Positions 56,069-64,000 are shown, numbered from the stretch's first letter. The stretch is 64,000 nt of DNA from Roseivirga sp. UBA6061 (GCA_002427745.1 DIYF01000126.1:5248-69247); one strand, 5' to 3'. Translations and numbers: made by a program. Notes: a model not told the origin generated them from the letters alone.

Positions 56069-56755
56069 ATGACTAAATCACGCAATTCCGTTTCTCGTTT
56101 TGTACTGGAAATCTTCTCAATCTTCCTTGGGGTAACAATAGCTTTTCTGGCCAACCACTGGAATGAACTGCGCAAAGAAAGGATCATTGAGCGGAAAACC
56201 CTGGAAGAGATAGCCATTGAGCTTCAATCTGACCTGAGTGATATCAGGAATAATATGAAGGGTCATGAGCTGGGAATTGACGCAGTCAATATGTTTCAGG
56301 ACTACAATCATGGTAAACCGGTGAACTACGATTCTCTGAGCATTTACTTTGAGAGGCTTTACCGGGATTATGTTTCTATCACCAACACCACCGCTTACGA
56401 AACGCTGCGACTAAGGGGCATCGAAATCATCACCAATGATCAGTTACGGGCCGACATTGTAAACCTCTATGATTTTGCCTACGAGATCATACAAAAGCTG
56501 GAGGAGGAGTATTATCCTGCGCAATTCCATAAAAACTACTTCAATGACATTTCTGAGTACTACAAGGAGTATATAGAGATAGAGGGGCAGCGAATCCGGT
56601 TTGTGAAACCTCACAAAGGCAAGCCTGATCAGAAAATGCTGCTGATCTTACGTGAAATCAAACAGTGGAGGCTCTTTAACCTGATGTCTTATCAGGAAAC
56701 AGAAAAGGGCATACTGAAGCTGATAGAAGACATTGAGACTGAACTGAATCAATAG
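56069..56755 (+). CDS. Single-TM coiled-coil protein, DUF6090-like, paralogue 2
   Basis: A 228-residue protein: N-terminal transmembrane helix FVLEIFSIFLGVTIAFLANHW followed by WNELRKERIIERKTLEEIAI, a near match to the DUF6090 pattern (helix, W-N-E, then a coiled coil). The C-terminal part is helical with YYPAQFHKNYFNDISEYYKEY. It is co-transcribed with the 55445 gene. The proteins may form a membrane-anchored helical complex; partner and function unknown. Confidence 0.72.
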   Translation: MTKSRNSVSRFVLEIFSIFLGVTIAFLANHWNELRKERIIERKTLEEIAIELQSDLSDIRNNMKGHELGIDAVNMFQDYNHGKPVNYDSLSIYFERLYRDYVSITNTTAYETLRLRGIEIITNDQLRADIVNLYDFAYEIIQKLEEEYYPAQFHKNYFNDISEYYKEYIEIEGQRIRFVKPHKGKPDQKMLLILREIKQWRLFNLMSYQETEKGILKLIEDIETELNQ

Positions 56756-56829
56756 CCTTTGAAAAGGGAATCCCCAGAGATCTGCCGTGCACAAGTGACA
56801 GAAGCTCTGAGGAAAGGAGGATAATCGAG

Positions 56830-58452
56830 TTATTTCTTTTTGGCCAGATTCAGTTGAATTCCGGTTTCAAACAGCCGCTCATTTAAGGATGAACCTTCCA
56901 GAATCACCGGAGCCACAAACAGGCTCCAGTTGGGCAACACCTCATAATAGGCAATAAAACCGAGCTCAGCTCCCAGGCGGGCATTCTCAAGTCCGATAGC
57001 CGCTCCGGTATAGGCACCAAAGCGCAGCTGTTTTCTCATCAGAAAGTGGTATTGCACCTGCACGGGAATCGCCACCGCATCGCTGTCTACCCGCAGACCT
57101 CCACGGATGAAAAGTCTTCTTCTCAGATATTTGCCCATATAAACACTATAGTCCACCACGTTGGTTTTCTGATCAAAGGAGAAGTTGACGGATGCATCTG
57201 CATACCAGCCTGTGGGCAATTCATACAGAGGCACACTGTTCATCCAGTTATTATCACTCAGCACGCGCTCTGTACCGCTTAGCCTCAGCTGAGCCCCGAA
57301 CTCAAAAACACCGGTTTCTCCCAGCGATCTTTCCTGAAAATCAAAGCCCCCTTCATAGTTGGCCGCAACATAAAAGCGCCATTTTTCAATGTGGCGGGGC
57401 GTATACATAAGTCCCAGTCCCATCCGAACACTTACACGGTCTCCCCAGGCCAGACCTCCCTGAATAAAAGGACGCAGTCGGCCGGGTAAAAAGAGTCGTG
57501 CATAGTTGGCTCGCATATTAAATCCATTGCTCCAGGCACCTCGCAGGCTCACTTCAATAAAAGAATCCGGAGTCAGGTATTTTCCCGCTCCGAAGGCCAG
57601 TCCGTCCAGCCCAAGTACAAACTTACGGTCAGACTCCAGCCCGGCATCAGCAGCAAAAGCTCCGGAAACAAACCAGTGTCCTCCTCTCAGCTTCCCGGCA
57701 TCCTGAGGTTGGATCATCCAGCTTCGGGCCATATCTCTGCGTGCCTTGACAGAAAGCGGATCATTCAATTCTGCCCAGCTTGCTCCCCTGGCGCTTTGCC
57801 CGAGGTGGTTCAGGTCGAGCATACCGGCTCCCAAAGCCAGGTTGCTGGCATTGACATAGCTTCTGCCATTAGCAAAGCCTGTTTCTTCTTCAATGGAGAC
57901 TCCCTGAGTCGATGCTGTCGTGGTTTTTTGAGTATGGCGAGCAGCATTGGGTGTTACCTGAACGGCAAGATGATATACGGGCTTTTGTGTAGCCTGATTA
58001 TTGATTAATTCAGCCTGATCAGTCGCAGGTGCCGGTGTATTGACCGGCTTTGCATTTTCGGCTGTACCCTGCTGCCTTTCCTTAATACCAGGCTTATCAC
58101 CCGATGCCTGACCATCTGGCTGATCAACCTTCTGACTCTCCCGGCTCTCTCCTGTTGTCACAGCCTCTTTTGGTCTTTCTTCCGGCAGATAGCTTTGCTG
58201 AGTGGCTATTGCCAGCTCTTCTTTCTCACCACTGGTAAGCACCTGATAGCCCTTCACAACCCCAAAGCTCAGGAACAGCCCCAGCCCCATCAGAAGCCCC
58301 AGCTTCCAGTATGTGGGATAGCCCAGCTTCTTGCCATTGGCCATAGCCCCATTTTTCACAATGCCTTTCCATACCTCGTCTCCGGGACTTTTGGCAAAGT
58401 CTTCAAAATGGTCTTTGAACAACTGATCCATATAATCTTCTTCCCCACTCAT
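56830..58452 (-). CDS. Fused anti-sigma / outer-membrane barrel-like protein (dual-membrane type)
   Basis: A 540-residue protein. Residues 1-50 form a short acidic cytoplasmic segment (MDQLFKDHFEDFAKSPGDEVW) typical of anti-sigma domains in Bacteroidota; residues 51-70 are a transmembrane helix (LGLLMGLGLFLSFGVVKGYQ); residues about 72-220 are a disordered Q/P/T-rich linker; residues about 225-540 look like an outer-membrane beta-barrel (FRPFIQGGLAWGDRVSVRMG-like alternating strands, final ETGIQLNLAKKK). Its ATG overlaps the stop of the ECF sigma gene. This matches the dual membrane-spanning anti-sigma (Dma) layout described in Bacteroides thetaiotaomicron, where barrel state is signalled directly to the sigma factor. 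Assignment is by architecture. Confidence 0.75.
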   Translation of the reverse strand: MSGEEDYMDQLFKDHFEDFAKSPGDEVWKGIVKNGAMANGKKLGYPTYWKLGLLMGLGLFLSFGVVKGYQVLTSGEKEELAIATQQSYLPEERPKEAVTTGESRESQKVDQPDGQASGDKPGIKERQQGTAENAKPVNTPAPATDQAELINNQATQKPVYHLAVQVTPNAARHTQKTTTASTQGVSIEEETGFANGRSYVNASNLALGAGMLDLNHLGQSARGASWAELNDPLSVKARRDMARSWMIQPQDAGKLRGGHWFVSGAFAADAGLESDRKFVLGLDGLAFGAGKYLTPDSFIEVSLRGAWSNGFNMRANYARLFLPGRLRPFIQGGLAWGDRVSVRMGLGLMYTPRHIEKWRFYVAANYEGGFDFQERSLGETGVFEFGAQLRLSGTERVLSDNNWMNSVPLYELPTGWYADASVNFSFDQKTNVVDYSVYMGKYLRRRLFIRGGLRVDSDAVAIPVQVQYHFLMRKQLRFGAYTGAAIGLENARLGAELGFIAYYEVLPNWSLFVAPVILEGSSLNERLFETGIQLNLAKKK

Positions 58453-58991
58453 TACGCGATCATTTGCTTTTTAAGTTGTTGCTGGAGGATTTGTCTGCCT
58501 CTCATAAGCCTTACTTTGGAATTGGCCTCGCTGATATTCAGCATTTCGGCAATTTCTTTATGTGCGTAGCCCTCTATGGTATAGAGGTTAAAAACAGACC
58601 TGTACTCAGCCGGGAGTTTCCGTATCATCCAGAGTAGCTCGTCTGTACCCTCTGTATCTGCGGGTTCCATTCTGACCTGAGATACATTGTCATCGAGTGG
58701 CTCTTCACGTTCTGTCCGGTTCTTGTTCTTTCTGAGCTGGCCCAGAGCGGCATTGATCACCACCCTCTTGACCCAGTAAAACAGCGGGCTGTTTTGCTTA
58801 AACTGATGAAGTCCTTCAAATACCCTGATGAATCCCTCCTGCAGCATATCACTGGCTTCTGCCTCAGAACTGGCATAGCGCAGACATACCCCATACATCT
58901 TGTCTTTGTAGAGACTGTATAGCTGGGAATGCGCCTTTCGGCTGCCTTTCAGGCATTCCTTAACAAGTTGGTCCTCGTTTGGCTGTCGCAC
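58452..58991 (-). CDS. ECF-type RNA polymerase sigma factor
   Basis: A 179-residue ECF sigma factor. Region 2: SQLYSLYKDKMYGVCLRYAS and DMLQEGFIRVFEGLHQF with FYWVKRVVINAAL; region 4: LPAEYRSVFNLYTIEGYAHKEIAEMLNISEANSKVRLMRGR. It shares one base with the start of the barrel-fused anti-sigma gene, a strong sign of a sigma/anti-sigma pair. Target promoters are unknown; the coiled-coil genes around the locus are candidates. An inverted repeat lies in its upstream region. Confidence 0.92.
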   Translation of the reverse strand: MRQPNEDQLVKECLKGSRKAHSQLYSLYKDKMYGVCLRYASSEAEASDMLQEGFIRVFEGLHQFKQNSPLFYWVKRVVINAALGQLRKNKNRTEREEPLDDNVSQVRMEPADTEGTDELLWMIRKLPAEYRSVFNLYTIEGYAHKEIAEMLNISEANSKVRLMRGRQILQQQLKKQMIA

Positions 58992-59008
58992 GCTGTTAGT
59001 TTTCTATG

Positions 59009-59031
59009 CCGGCAGGAATTGGTTCTGCCGG
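59009..59031. repeat. Inverted repeat upstream of the ECF sigma gene
   Basis: CCGGCAG and CTGCCGG flank a nine-base spacer, 18 bases before the sigma start on the minus strand. It could be a leader hairpin or an autoregulatory site. Confidence 0.45.
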
Positions 59032-59210
59032 TAGTATTAAGGTCACTCAGATAAAGGATGAATAAAGTTACTCAATCGTTACAAGCCTGTCGATTTTTAT
59101 TTCCATCCCCACATTTGAGGCGATAGCAGGACATTCATCATAAAAAAATTCGCTCGTCCCAACCATTGAGAAATTACAAGGGTGAGCACATAATTTGTAT
59201 CTTTCTCAAC

Positions 59211-59792
59211 ATGAAAAGCAAGCCCGTAGCCTTGAAAAGGATAAGTCTGGAGATTTTCTCGATCGTCTTTGCTGTTTTGCTGGCGCTGATGCTGGACGCC
59301 TGGCGGGAGCGGATCAAGGTGGAACAAAAGGTGCAGCACGCACTCGAAGATATTGCCTCAGAGATCAAAACATTCACAGGCATGAATGAGTCCATCGAGT
59401 TCAACACAGTGCAAATGGATTCTCTGGAAGCTATGATCAAAAGGCACAGAGCCGGGAAAGAAGTTCAGTTCTCATCAGGTGTAGCCAGACCCGAGGTGAG
59501 ATCACTGGCCTGGGAAACCTCCCGAACCAGCGGCATCGCAGCTGACTTCGAAAGGCAGATCTTTGTAGATATTACAGAAATCTACGTGGAGTTTGACCGG
59601 CTGGAGAAGATACTTGCCTATAACCGTGAGTTTGGTCTGAAAAGCGATCCTTCTATGCCGGCTGTCGACAGAGCCATTCATCGTTACCGACAACTGAACG
59701 GCATGGTGTTCAGATCTCAGGAACTGCAGGCCCGGGCCAATGAATTTTTAGAGAAGTATAAAGACGCTGATTTCACGAAGCATCTTCGATAA
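59211..59792 (+). CDS. Single-TM coiled-coil protein, DUF6090-like, paralogue 3
   Basis: A 193-residue protein: N-terminal transmembrane helix in RISLEIFSIVFAVLLALMLD followed by AWRERIKVEQKVQHALEDIA. The EIFSI-x3-V-x2-A core is shared with the 56069 protein and, more loosely, with the 55445 protein. The ATG at 59211 (MKSKPVALKR) gives basic residues before the helix; the possible start at 59166 adds a second hydrophobic piece and is less likely. It diverges from the ECF sigma gene. Function unknown. Confidence 0.7.
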   Translation: MKSKPVALKRISLEIFSIVFAVLLALMLDAWRERIKVEQKVQHALEDIASEIKTFTGMNESIEFNTVQMDSLEAMIKRHRAGKEVQFSSGVARPEVRSLAWETSRTSGIAADFERQIFVDITEIYVEFDRLEKILAYNREFGLKSDPSMPAVDRAIHRYRQLNGMVFRSQELQARANEFLEKYKDADFTKHLR

Positions 59793-59819
59793 AAACCTGC
59801 CTGCAAAAAGTACGGCATG

Positions 59820-59852
59820 AAAAAAGCCATAAGGTCTCCCCTATGGCTTTCT
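59820..59852. terminator. Bidirectional terminator
   Basis: AAAAAAGCCATAAGG pairs with CCCTATGGCTTTC around TCTC. It lies between the convergent coiled-coil gene and slyD and has A and T runs on the two sides. Confidence 0.75.
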
Positions 59853-59867
59853 TACGTTTCTTAAGAC

Positions 59868-60296
59868 TTATGCAATCTCTACAAGCTCGATATCAAAGAT
59901 CAGGTCTTTGCCAGCCAGATCGTGATTGGCATCAATGACTACTTTATCGTCATGTACTTCCTTGATTTTCACAGGCACCTGCTGACCGTTAGGCTGCGTC
60001 ATGCCCAGTTGCTGCCCTACTGTAGGATTTAAATCCGGTGGCAGGTTAGTTCTCGGTACATCAATGATCAGTTGAGGATTGGCTTCACCATAAGCATCGG
60101 CAGCCGGAATCTCAGCGGTCACTTTCTCCCCTACAGCCATACCATTTACAGCCGCATCAAATCCTTTAATCATCATACCCGCTCCTACTTCAAATTCAAG
60201 CGGGGCTCTGCCTGCTGATGAATCGAATTGCGTACCATCTTTCAATCTACCTGTGTAGTGTACTTTTACTTTATCTCCTGCTTTTGCTGTCGACAT
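59868..60296 (-). CDS. slyD: FKBP-type peptidyl-prolyl isomerase, SlyD-like
   Basis: A 142-residue cytoplasmic proline isomerase/chaperone. The FKBP part reads VKVHYTGRLKDGTQFDSS and LEFEVGAGMMIKGFDAAVNG; the inserted IF chaperone domain is VTAEIPAADAYGEANPQLI onwards, and FKBP resumes at VIDANHDLAGKDLIFDIELVEI. It lacks the His-rich tail of E. coli SlyD. A TACCTTTG box lies upstream on the minus strand. Confidence 0.9.
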   Translation of the reverse strand: MSTAKAGDKVKVHYTGRLKDGTQFDSSAGRAPLEFEVGAGMMIKGFDAAVNGMAVGEKVTAEIPAADAYGEANPQLIIDVPRTNLPPDLNPTVGQQLGMTQPNGQQVPVKIKEVHDDKVVIDANHDLAGKDLIFDIELVEIA

Positions 60297-60344
60297 CTTT
60301 CTTTCCTTTCAAAATTGTTAATACCCCTGATATACAGAGGACTG

Positions 60345-60352
60345 CAAAGGTA
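60345..60352 (-). promoter_or_regulatory. Putative -7 box (TACCTTTG) of slyD
   Basis: On the minus strand this reads TACCTTTG, an exact match to TAnnTTTG, 49 bases before the slyD ATG. No clear -33 TTG is seen. Confidence 0.5.
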
Positions 60353-60443
60353 GGGAAAGCTGGTAGAATTGCTAAGACCATCCAGCTTTATCGACCATCA
60401 ATGCCCTATCAGACAGGGCTCACCCCCTTTCATAATCCGGAAG

Positions 60444-61274
60444 CTAATCCACCGGTATACTCAGAAAGGACACTTCCAGGTGATTGATCAGTTCCTCTAC
60501 ATGCCTGCGCACATAGCGGTTCCTTGTCTTTTTCTTATTGTAGAGCATGGTAAGCAGCCCGGGGTTCTCCCGCTGACACCAGTTGATCAGCCCTTCCTCT
60601 TCGGTTGTGGCATTGTATAAATGAGTTCCCTCTACCAGCTGTGGAGCAGCCGACTTATACAGGTTCAGGCGGGCATCGGCTTCAGGGCTAGGATAAAAGT
60701 CATTGGGGGTGGATACCAGCAGAAGATCAATTTTGGCATTCAGGTCCTTGGCAAGGTTTACCACAGGCACGAAAGACTCAAGCTCATCAATTTCAAAGTC
60801 ATTGTGCAAGAGCAGTCGATCTGTTTTCACCGCTGCCTCCTCGCCTTTTATTACCAAAACGGGCACCTCTGCTCCTCTGACCACCCGCTGTGCATTGCTG
60901 CCAATAAGCCATTCCCTAAAACCTGAAGCCCCGTGAGACCCCATCACAATCATATCTACTTTCTGATCATGGGCGTAAGTCAGTATCCCTTTGTAGTCCT
61001 GATTGTAGAGCAGGTGCTTCCGGGCGTCTACTCCTTCGCTTCTTGCTTCTGATACCAGCTGAGCAAGCTGTTGCTGATGATCATTTACCTTCTTCGTAAT
61101 ATCAGCGTAAAGTGTAGTTTCCGCCTTGCTCACAATGGTAATCCAGTCAGCGGGAATATCAATAATGTGAAGAAAATGCAAGCTGGCGTCTTGCTGTTTT
61201 GCCAGCTTCATTGCCACTTTTCCTGCCTTCACAGCACATTCTGAAAAATCGGTAGGTACAAGTATCTTTTTCAT
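60444..61274 (-). CDS. Universal stress protein, tandem UspA domains
   Basis: A 276-residue protein with two Usp folds. The first is complete, with MKKILVPTDFSECAVKAGKVA at the start and VMGSHGASGFREWLIGSNAQRVV containing the ATP-binding G-x2-G-x9-G pattern. The second (about 155-276) has lost the glycine pattern and is probably structural. Such proteins help survival under starvation or redox stress. Single transcription unit. Confidence 0.9.
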   Translation of the reverse strand: MKKILVPTDFSECAVKAGKVAMKLAKQQDASLHFLHIIDIPADWITIVSKAETTLYADITKKVNDHQQQLAQLVSEARSEGVDARKHLLYNQDYKGILTYAHDQKVDMIVMGSHGASGFREWLIGSNAQRVVRGAEVPVLVIKGEEAAVKTDRLLLHNDFEIDELESFVPVVNLAKDLNAKIDLLLVSTPNDFYPSPEADARLNLYKSAAPQLVEGTHLYNATTEEEGLINWCQRENPGLLTMLYNKKKTRNRYVRRHVEELINHLEVSFLSIPVD

Positions 61275-61406
61275 GTTCTTAGGTTTTTGCGGGACTTTAC
61301 CCTGATTGAATTACCTCAATATTCTACCGAATAAGTATGACCCAAATCAGTCTTTCTATTGATTTGAATCACCTCCCATTTGTCTGGTAAACACGACCTT
61401 TAGACT

Positions 61407-61820
61407 ATGAGCAAAGTGCAGACAGGCATATGGATTGATTCACGAGAGGCCCTCATTTTTACCATGAGAAGAGACTCCGAACATTTCGAGCGAATTGTTT
61501 CGGAAGTTGAGGAATACCATATGCACAGTGAAGGTAAATCTGCCTCTCCCTTCGTAGTACGGGATGCCCTCAAAGAGAAGCGTATGCTTCGCAGGCGGAC
61601 CGAACAATTCGAAAAGTTTTTCAATGAGGTGATCACCGCTATTTCCCAAAGCGATGAGGTACTCATCTGCGGACCAGGCGAGTCTAAGCTGGGGCTGGAA
61701 AAAGCCATACTACACAAAAAGCACCGCAACTACCGACTGATCGGCTGCCATACTCTCGACTCCCTCACAGAGAACCAGATCAGGGCCTGGATCAGAGAAA
61801 AATTCGGGCTCAGGCGTTAA
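61407..61820 (+). CDS. Small protein resembling eRF1 domain 3 / BaeRF-type proteins
   Basis: A 137-residue cytoplasmic protein. The N-terminus (VQTGIWIDSREALIFTM) begins a beta-strand pattern; a basic, charged middle follows (RDALKEKRMLRRRTEQFEKFF); the C-terminal half contains VLICGPGESKLGLEKAIL, like the GPGExK segment of eRF1 domain 3 and bacterial release-factor-like proteins. These are thought to act at ribosomes or on RNA. It diverges from the universal stress gene, suggesting a stress-related role. The family assignment is tentative. Confidence 0.6.
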   Translation: MSKVQTGIWIDSREALIFTMRRDSEHFERIVSEVEEYHMHSEGKSASPFVVRDALKEKRMLRRRTEQFEKFFNEVITAISQSDEVLICGPGESKLGLEKAILHKKHRNYRLIGCHTLDSLTENQIRAWIREKFGLRR

Positions 61821-61929
61821 GTCTCAGCTGTTAAGGTCAGCAGGGTAGACAATGTGTGTACAACCGAGACAAAAATTGGTTTTAGCACTGATTTCCAGTA
61901 ACTTAGATATGCACCAATCAATTAAAACC

Positions 61930-62634
61930 ATGAAACTCAGACATTTCATCGGGGCCCTGATCATGTGCCTCCTCACACCCATATCTCTTTTTTCCTTTCA
62001 AAGCAACTTTACGGGTATCTGGGAATTCTCAGATGAAGACGGAGCTACCTTCCTCGTACACATTGCAGAAGATCATCGCGTTATCAGTACTTATGCCAAA
62101 GGTGATAATGCTGTTTTTCCTGAAGAGGGCTACTGGAGAGCAAGTGGCAATGAGCTTCATATCCTCTACAACAATGGCTGGATGGACATACTGAGAACTA
62201 CCAAAAACGGATACTCCAAAACGGCCTATCAACCGGGTGCCTCAATTGATAAGAAAGGAGGCAAAACCAGCGTGGCCTTCAAAACCGGCAGAAAAACCAT
62301 ATGGGGGCCCGTAACCGAAAAAGACTTTACCGGCTACTGGAAACTACTCGATGAAAACAAAAAGGTGTTTTACTTGCACATTCAGGAAGACCACACCGCC
62401 CGCTCTACCTACAGCGATGGTGCCAACGGACTCTTTGGCGAAAAGGGAATCTGGCGCTTTGAGCAAAACCGTATTATGGTGATGTATGACTCGGGCTGGA
62501 TAGATATCATCACCAAGAGCGGAGGACGTTTCAGTAAATTCTCTTATGCTCCCGGCCAACGCATCGGAGGCAAACCAGATAATACATCCGTGGTGGAAAG
62601 AGCCAATATGGAAGAACTGGGGGTAAAACGATAG
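61930..62634 (+). CDS. Exported protein of two tandem homologous domains
   Basis: A 234-residue exported protein. The ATG at 61930 (MKLRHFIGALIMCLLTP) gives a good signal peptide; earlier starts add an unlikely N-terminal extension. The mature part is an internal duplication: unit 1 begins FTGIWEFSDEDG and has YNNGWMDILRTTKNGYSK; unit 2 begins FTGYWKLLDENK and has YDSGWIDIITKSGGRFSK. Each unit is about 85 residues and beta-rich. No known family recognised. Confidence 0.78.
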   Translation: MKLRHFIGALIMCLLTPISLFSFQSNFTGIWEFSDEDGATFLVHIAEDHRVISTYAKGDNAVFPEEGYWRASGNELHILYNNGWMDILRTTKNGYSKTAYQPGASIDKKGGKTSVAFKTGRKTIWGPVTEKDFTGYWKLLDENKKVFYLHIQEDHTARSTYSDGANGLFGEKGIWRFEQNRIMVMYDSGWIDIITKSGGRFSKFSYAPGQRIGGKPDNTSVVERANMEELGVKR

Positions 62635-62763
62635 AAGAACCACAACGGGCCCGCGGTTGAGCCTGACATGTAAAAGCACAGGCTTTCTATCTTAAATTTT
62701 GTATTGGAGTAAGAGTGGAATGGTATTTGTCCTGACAGGGTACCAACACAAAAACTCTTCAAT

Positions 62764-63516
62764 ATGAAAAAACTTTATTGGCCCACCCTCTTTTTACTTT
62801 TTACGCTAATCTCACACGAAAGTCTGGCTCAGTTTCCTCTGGGACGTCAGAAAGCCAAACTCAGTGGTGTCCGGGTTTACCTCGGAGGACATGATGATGC
62901 CTATGCTAACCTGAGCGCCAAAGGTCTGTATAGCATGCTAAAACCCGGGCAGCAGGTTGACTTCAACCTGAATGAATATTACCAGGCAGACAGCTATGCA
63001 GCCCTGATGACTGGCGGTACGCTGGGTATTAACCTTATTTTCAACCCCAGAAATACAGATGGCAGTGTCAGAACCAACCGTGAAATCAGAATAGGTGCAG
63101 ACCTCGGTTTAGACCGGGAAGTAATGATCGACATGCAGGCCAGAAATACTGGTGGCAGGGCAGACAATATAGCCCTTTGTGTGCTGGAAAACAGCTTCAA
63201 CCTTGAAGCAGCATATCTCTTTAAGGCCCCCATTTCACAGGCACTGGAGGTCTATGCAGGCCCCGGAGCCAATCTGGGAGGCACCTTTGGAAATCGCTTT
63301 CTCTTCATAGGAGACCCCAGTGATACGGGAGACCGAAAAGCACGTAACAGTAACTATCTGAGAGCTTATGCGATAGCGGGAGCTACTTTGGGTGCCAACA
63401 AATTCTTCTTCCAGCTGGAAGGAACAGCCGGAGCCGGTACCCAGATCGTACACGATGGCAAAGCCAATTTCCTGGGTACCTACGGTCTCAGAATCGGGGT
63501 AGGCTATCGCTGGTAA
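62764..63516 (+). CDS. Exported beta-rich protein, probable outer-membrane protein
   Basis: A 250-residue protein with a signal peptide (SHESLAQ). Alternating hydrophobic strands with glycine-rich turns (ALEVYAGPGANLGGTF; LRAYAIAGATLGANKFFFQL) and the end GLRIGVGYRW with a C-terminal aromatic residue suggest a small outer-membrane beta-barrel. I do not recognise a family. A hairpin follows the gene. Confidence 0.7.
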   Translation: MKKLYWPTLFLLFTLISHESLAQFPLGRQKAKLSGVRVYLGGHDDAYANLSAKGLYSMLKPGQQVDFNLNEYYQADSYAALMTGGTLGINLIFNPRNTDGSVRTNREIRIGADLGLDREVMIDMQARNTGGRADNIALCVLENSFNLEAAYLFKAPISQALEVYAGPGANLGGTFGNRFLFIGDPSDTGDRKARNSNYLRAYAIAGATLGANKFFFQLEGTAGAGTQIVHDGKANFLGTYGLRIGVGYRW

Positions 63517-63546
63517 TTCAAAGAGATTTAGATCAAAAACACATTC

Positions 63547-63592
63547 AACCCTGTTTGCTTTGGCTATCTTGCCGCCTGAGCTAACAGGGTTT
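63547..63592 (+). terminator. Hairpin between the outer-membrane gene and trmL
   Basis: AACCCTGTT and AACAGGGTT (perfect complement) enclose a 27-base loop, followed by TTATTT, just before the trmL ATG at 63597. It may be a terminator of the upstream gene or a leader structure of trmL. Confidence 0.45.
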
Positions 63593-63596
63593 ATTT

Positions 63597-64000
63597 ATGC
63601 CATTACATATTGTACTGATAGAGCCGGAAATCCCCAATAACACAGGTAACATTGGCCGGTTGAGTCTCGCCTCGGGCTCTCACCTGCACCTGGTAAAACC
63701 ATTTGGTTTTGAGCTAAGTGACAAAAGGGTAAAAAGGGCAGGACTAGACTACTGGCAACACCTTTCCCTGCACACCTATGAAAGTACTGATGCGTTCTTT
63801 GAACAACACAGGAACAAGCGGATGGCATTCTTCTCCAGCCATGGTAAACAGGACCACTGGTCTATCGATTTTGAAGACGATATGTTTCTCATCTTTGGCA
63901 AAGAATCGGTAGGACTGGCTGAAGAGATTACTACTGCTCATGCCGACCAGCTCTACAAAATCCCCATTGATACCACTCATGTCAGAAGTCTGAACCTGGC
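63597..64000 (+). CDS. trmL: tRNA (cytidine(34)-2'-O)-methyltransferase, 5' part (truncated by window edge)
   Basis: The frame is open to the right edge; 134 residues are visible of about 150 expected. It methylates the ribose at the wobble position of certain tRNA-Leu species. SPOUT/TrmH signatures: IEPEIPNNTGNIGRLSLAS at the N-terminus, FLIFGKESVGLAEEI and THVRSLNLA at the edge, which form the knotted SAM site. The C-terminus lies outside the window. Confidence 0.92.
   Translation, partial: MPLHIVLIEPEIPNNTGNIGRLSLASGSHLHLVKPFGFELSDKRVKRAGLDYWQHLSLHTYESTDAFFEQHRNKRMAFFSSHGKQDHWSIDFEDDMFLIFGKESVGLAEEITTAHADQLYKIPIDTTHVRSLNL

Overview
The window is a stretch of a Bacteroidota chromosome, most likely a marine or polysaccharide-degrading member of the Cytophagales-type groups. 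The signs are SusC/SusD pairs, TonB-dependent receptors with N-terminal carboxypeptidase-like domains, a PorT gene overlapping a menaquinone methyltransferase gene, promoters of the TAnnTTTG type, and an almost complete absence of Shine-Dalgarno sequences. Genus-level identity cannot be read from the sequence alone.

Layout. 1-5054 (-): 5' part of a giant secreted protein made of Calx-beta repeats alternating with larger modules, cut by the left edge. 5437-10405 (-): a two-gene signalling operon, a hybrid histidine kinase/AraC regulator with a 7TMR-DISM sensor followed by a TPR protein with a LuxR-type helix-turn-helix. 10682-24706 (+): an iron/heme acquisition island with a heme receptor and HmuY-like lipoprotein, two small CxxC proteins, an ankyrin protein, a DUF2271 protein with a flavinylation-type motif, a PepSY/flavodoxin/reductase fusion, a DUF4856 lipoprotein, an imelysin-like lipoprotein and a FecA-like receptor. 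Three promoters in this island carry the same 16-bp palindrome TCACTA-N4-TAGTGA. 24772-26215: endonuclease III and a convergent SDR gene.

26459-44000 (-): an alginate utilisation locus. SusC, SusD, a PKD lipoprotein and lyases PL7, PL6 and PL17 depolymerise and import alginate; KdgF, an ExuT-like MFS transporter, an SDR reductase, KDG kinase and KDPG aldolase take the unsaturated monomer through DEH, KDG and KDPG to pyruvate and glyceraldehyde-3-phosphate. Upstream lie a FadR-type GntR regulator and an Nramp-related transporter. Both have paired TGGTCnACCA-like sites at their 5' ends, and the transporter has lost both canonical Nramp metal-binding motifs.

44360-64000: mainly housekeeping genes with some accessory ones: tRNA-Glu, gapA, an SPFH protein, an M1 aminopeptidase operon, porT/ubiE, a Ycf48-like lipoprotein, three related single-TM coiled-coil proteins around an ECF sigma factor, SlyD, a universal stress protein, a small eRF1-like protein, small secreted proteins and a trmL gene cut by the right edge. 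The sigma factor is coupled to a fused anti-sigma/beta-barrel protein that may span both membranes.

Most noteworthy for follow-up: the shared palindrome in the iron island, the GntR-linked Nramp-like transporter without metal ligands, the dual-membrane anti-sigma protein with its paralogous coiled-coil neighbours, and the flavin-based electron-transfer module in the heme locus. I found no CRISPR array, prophage or IS element.
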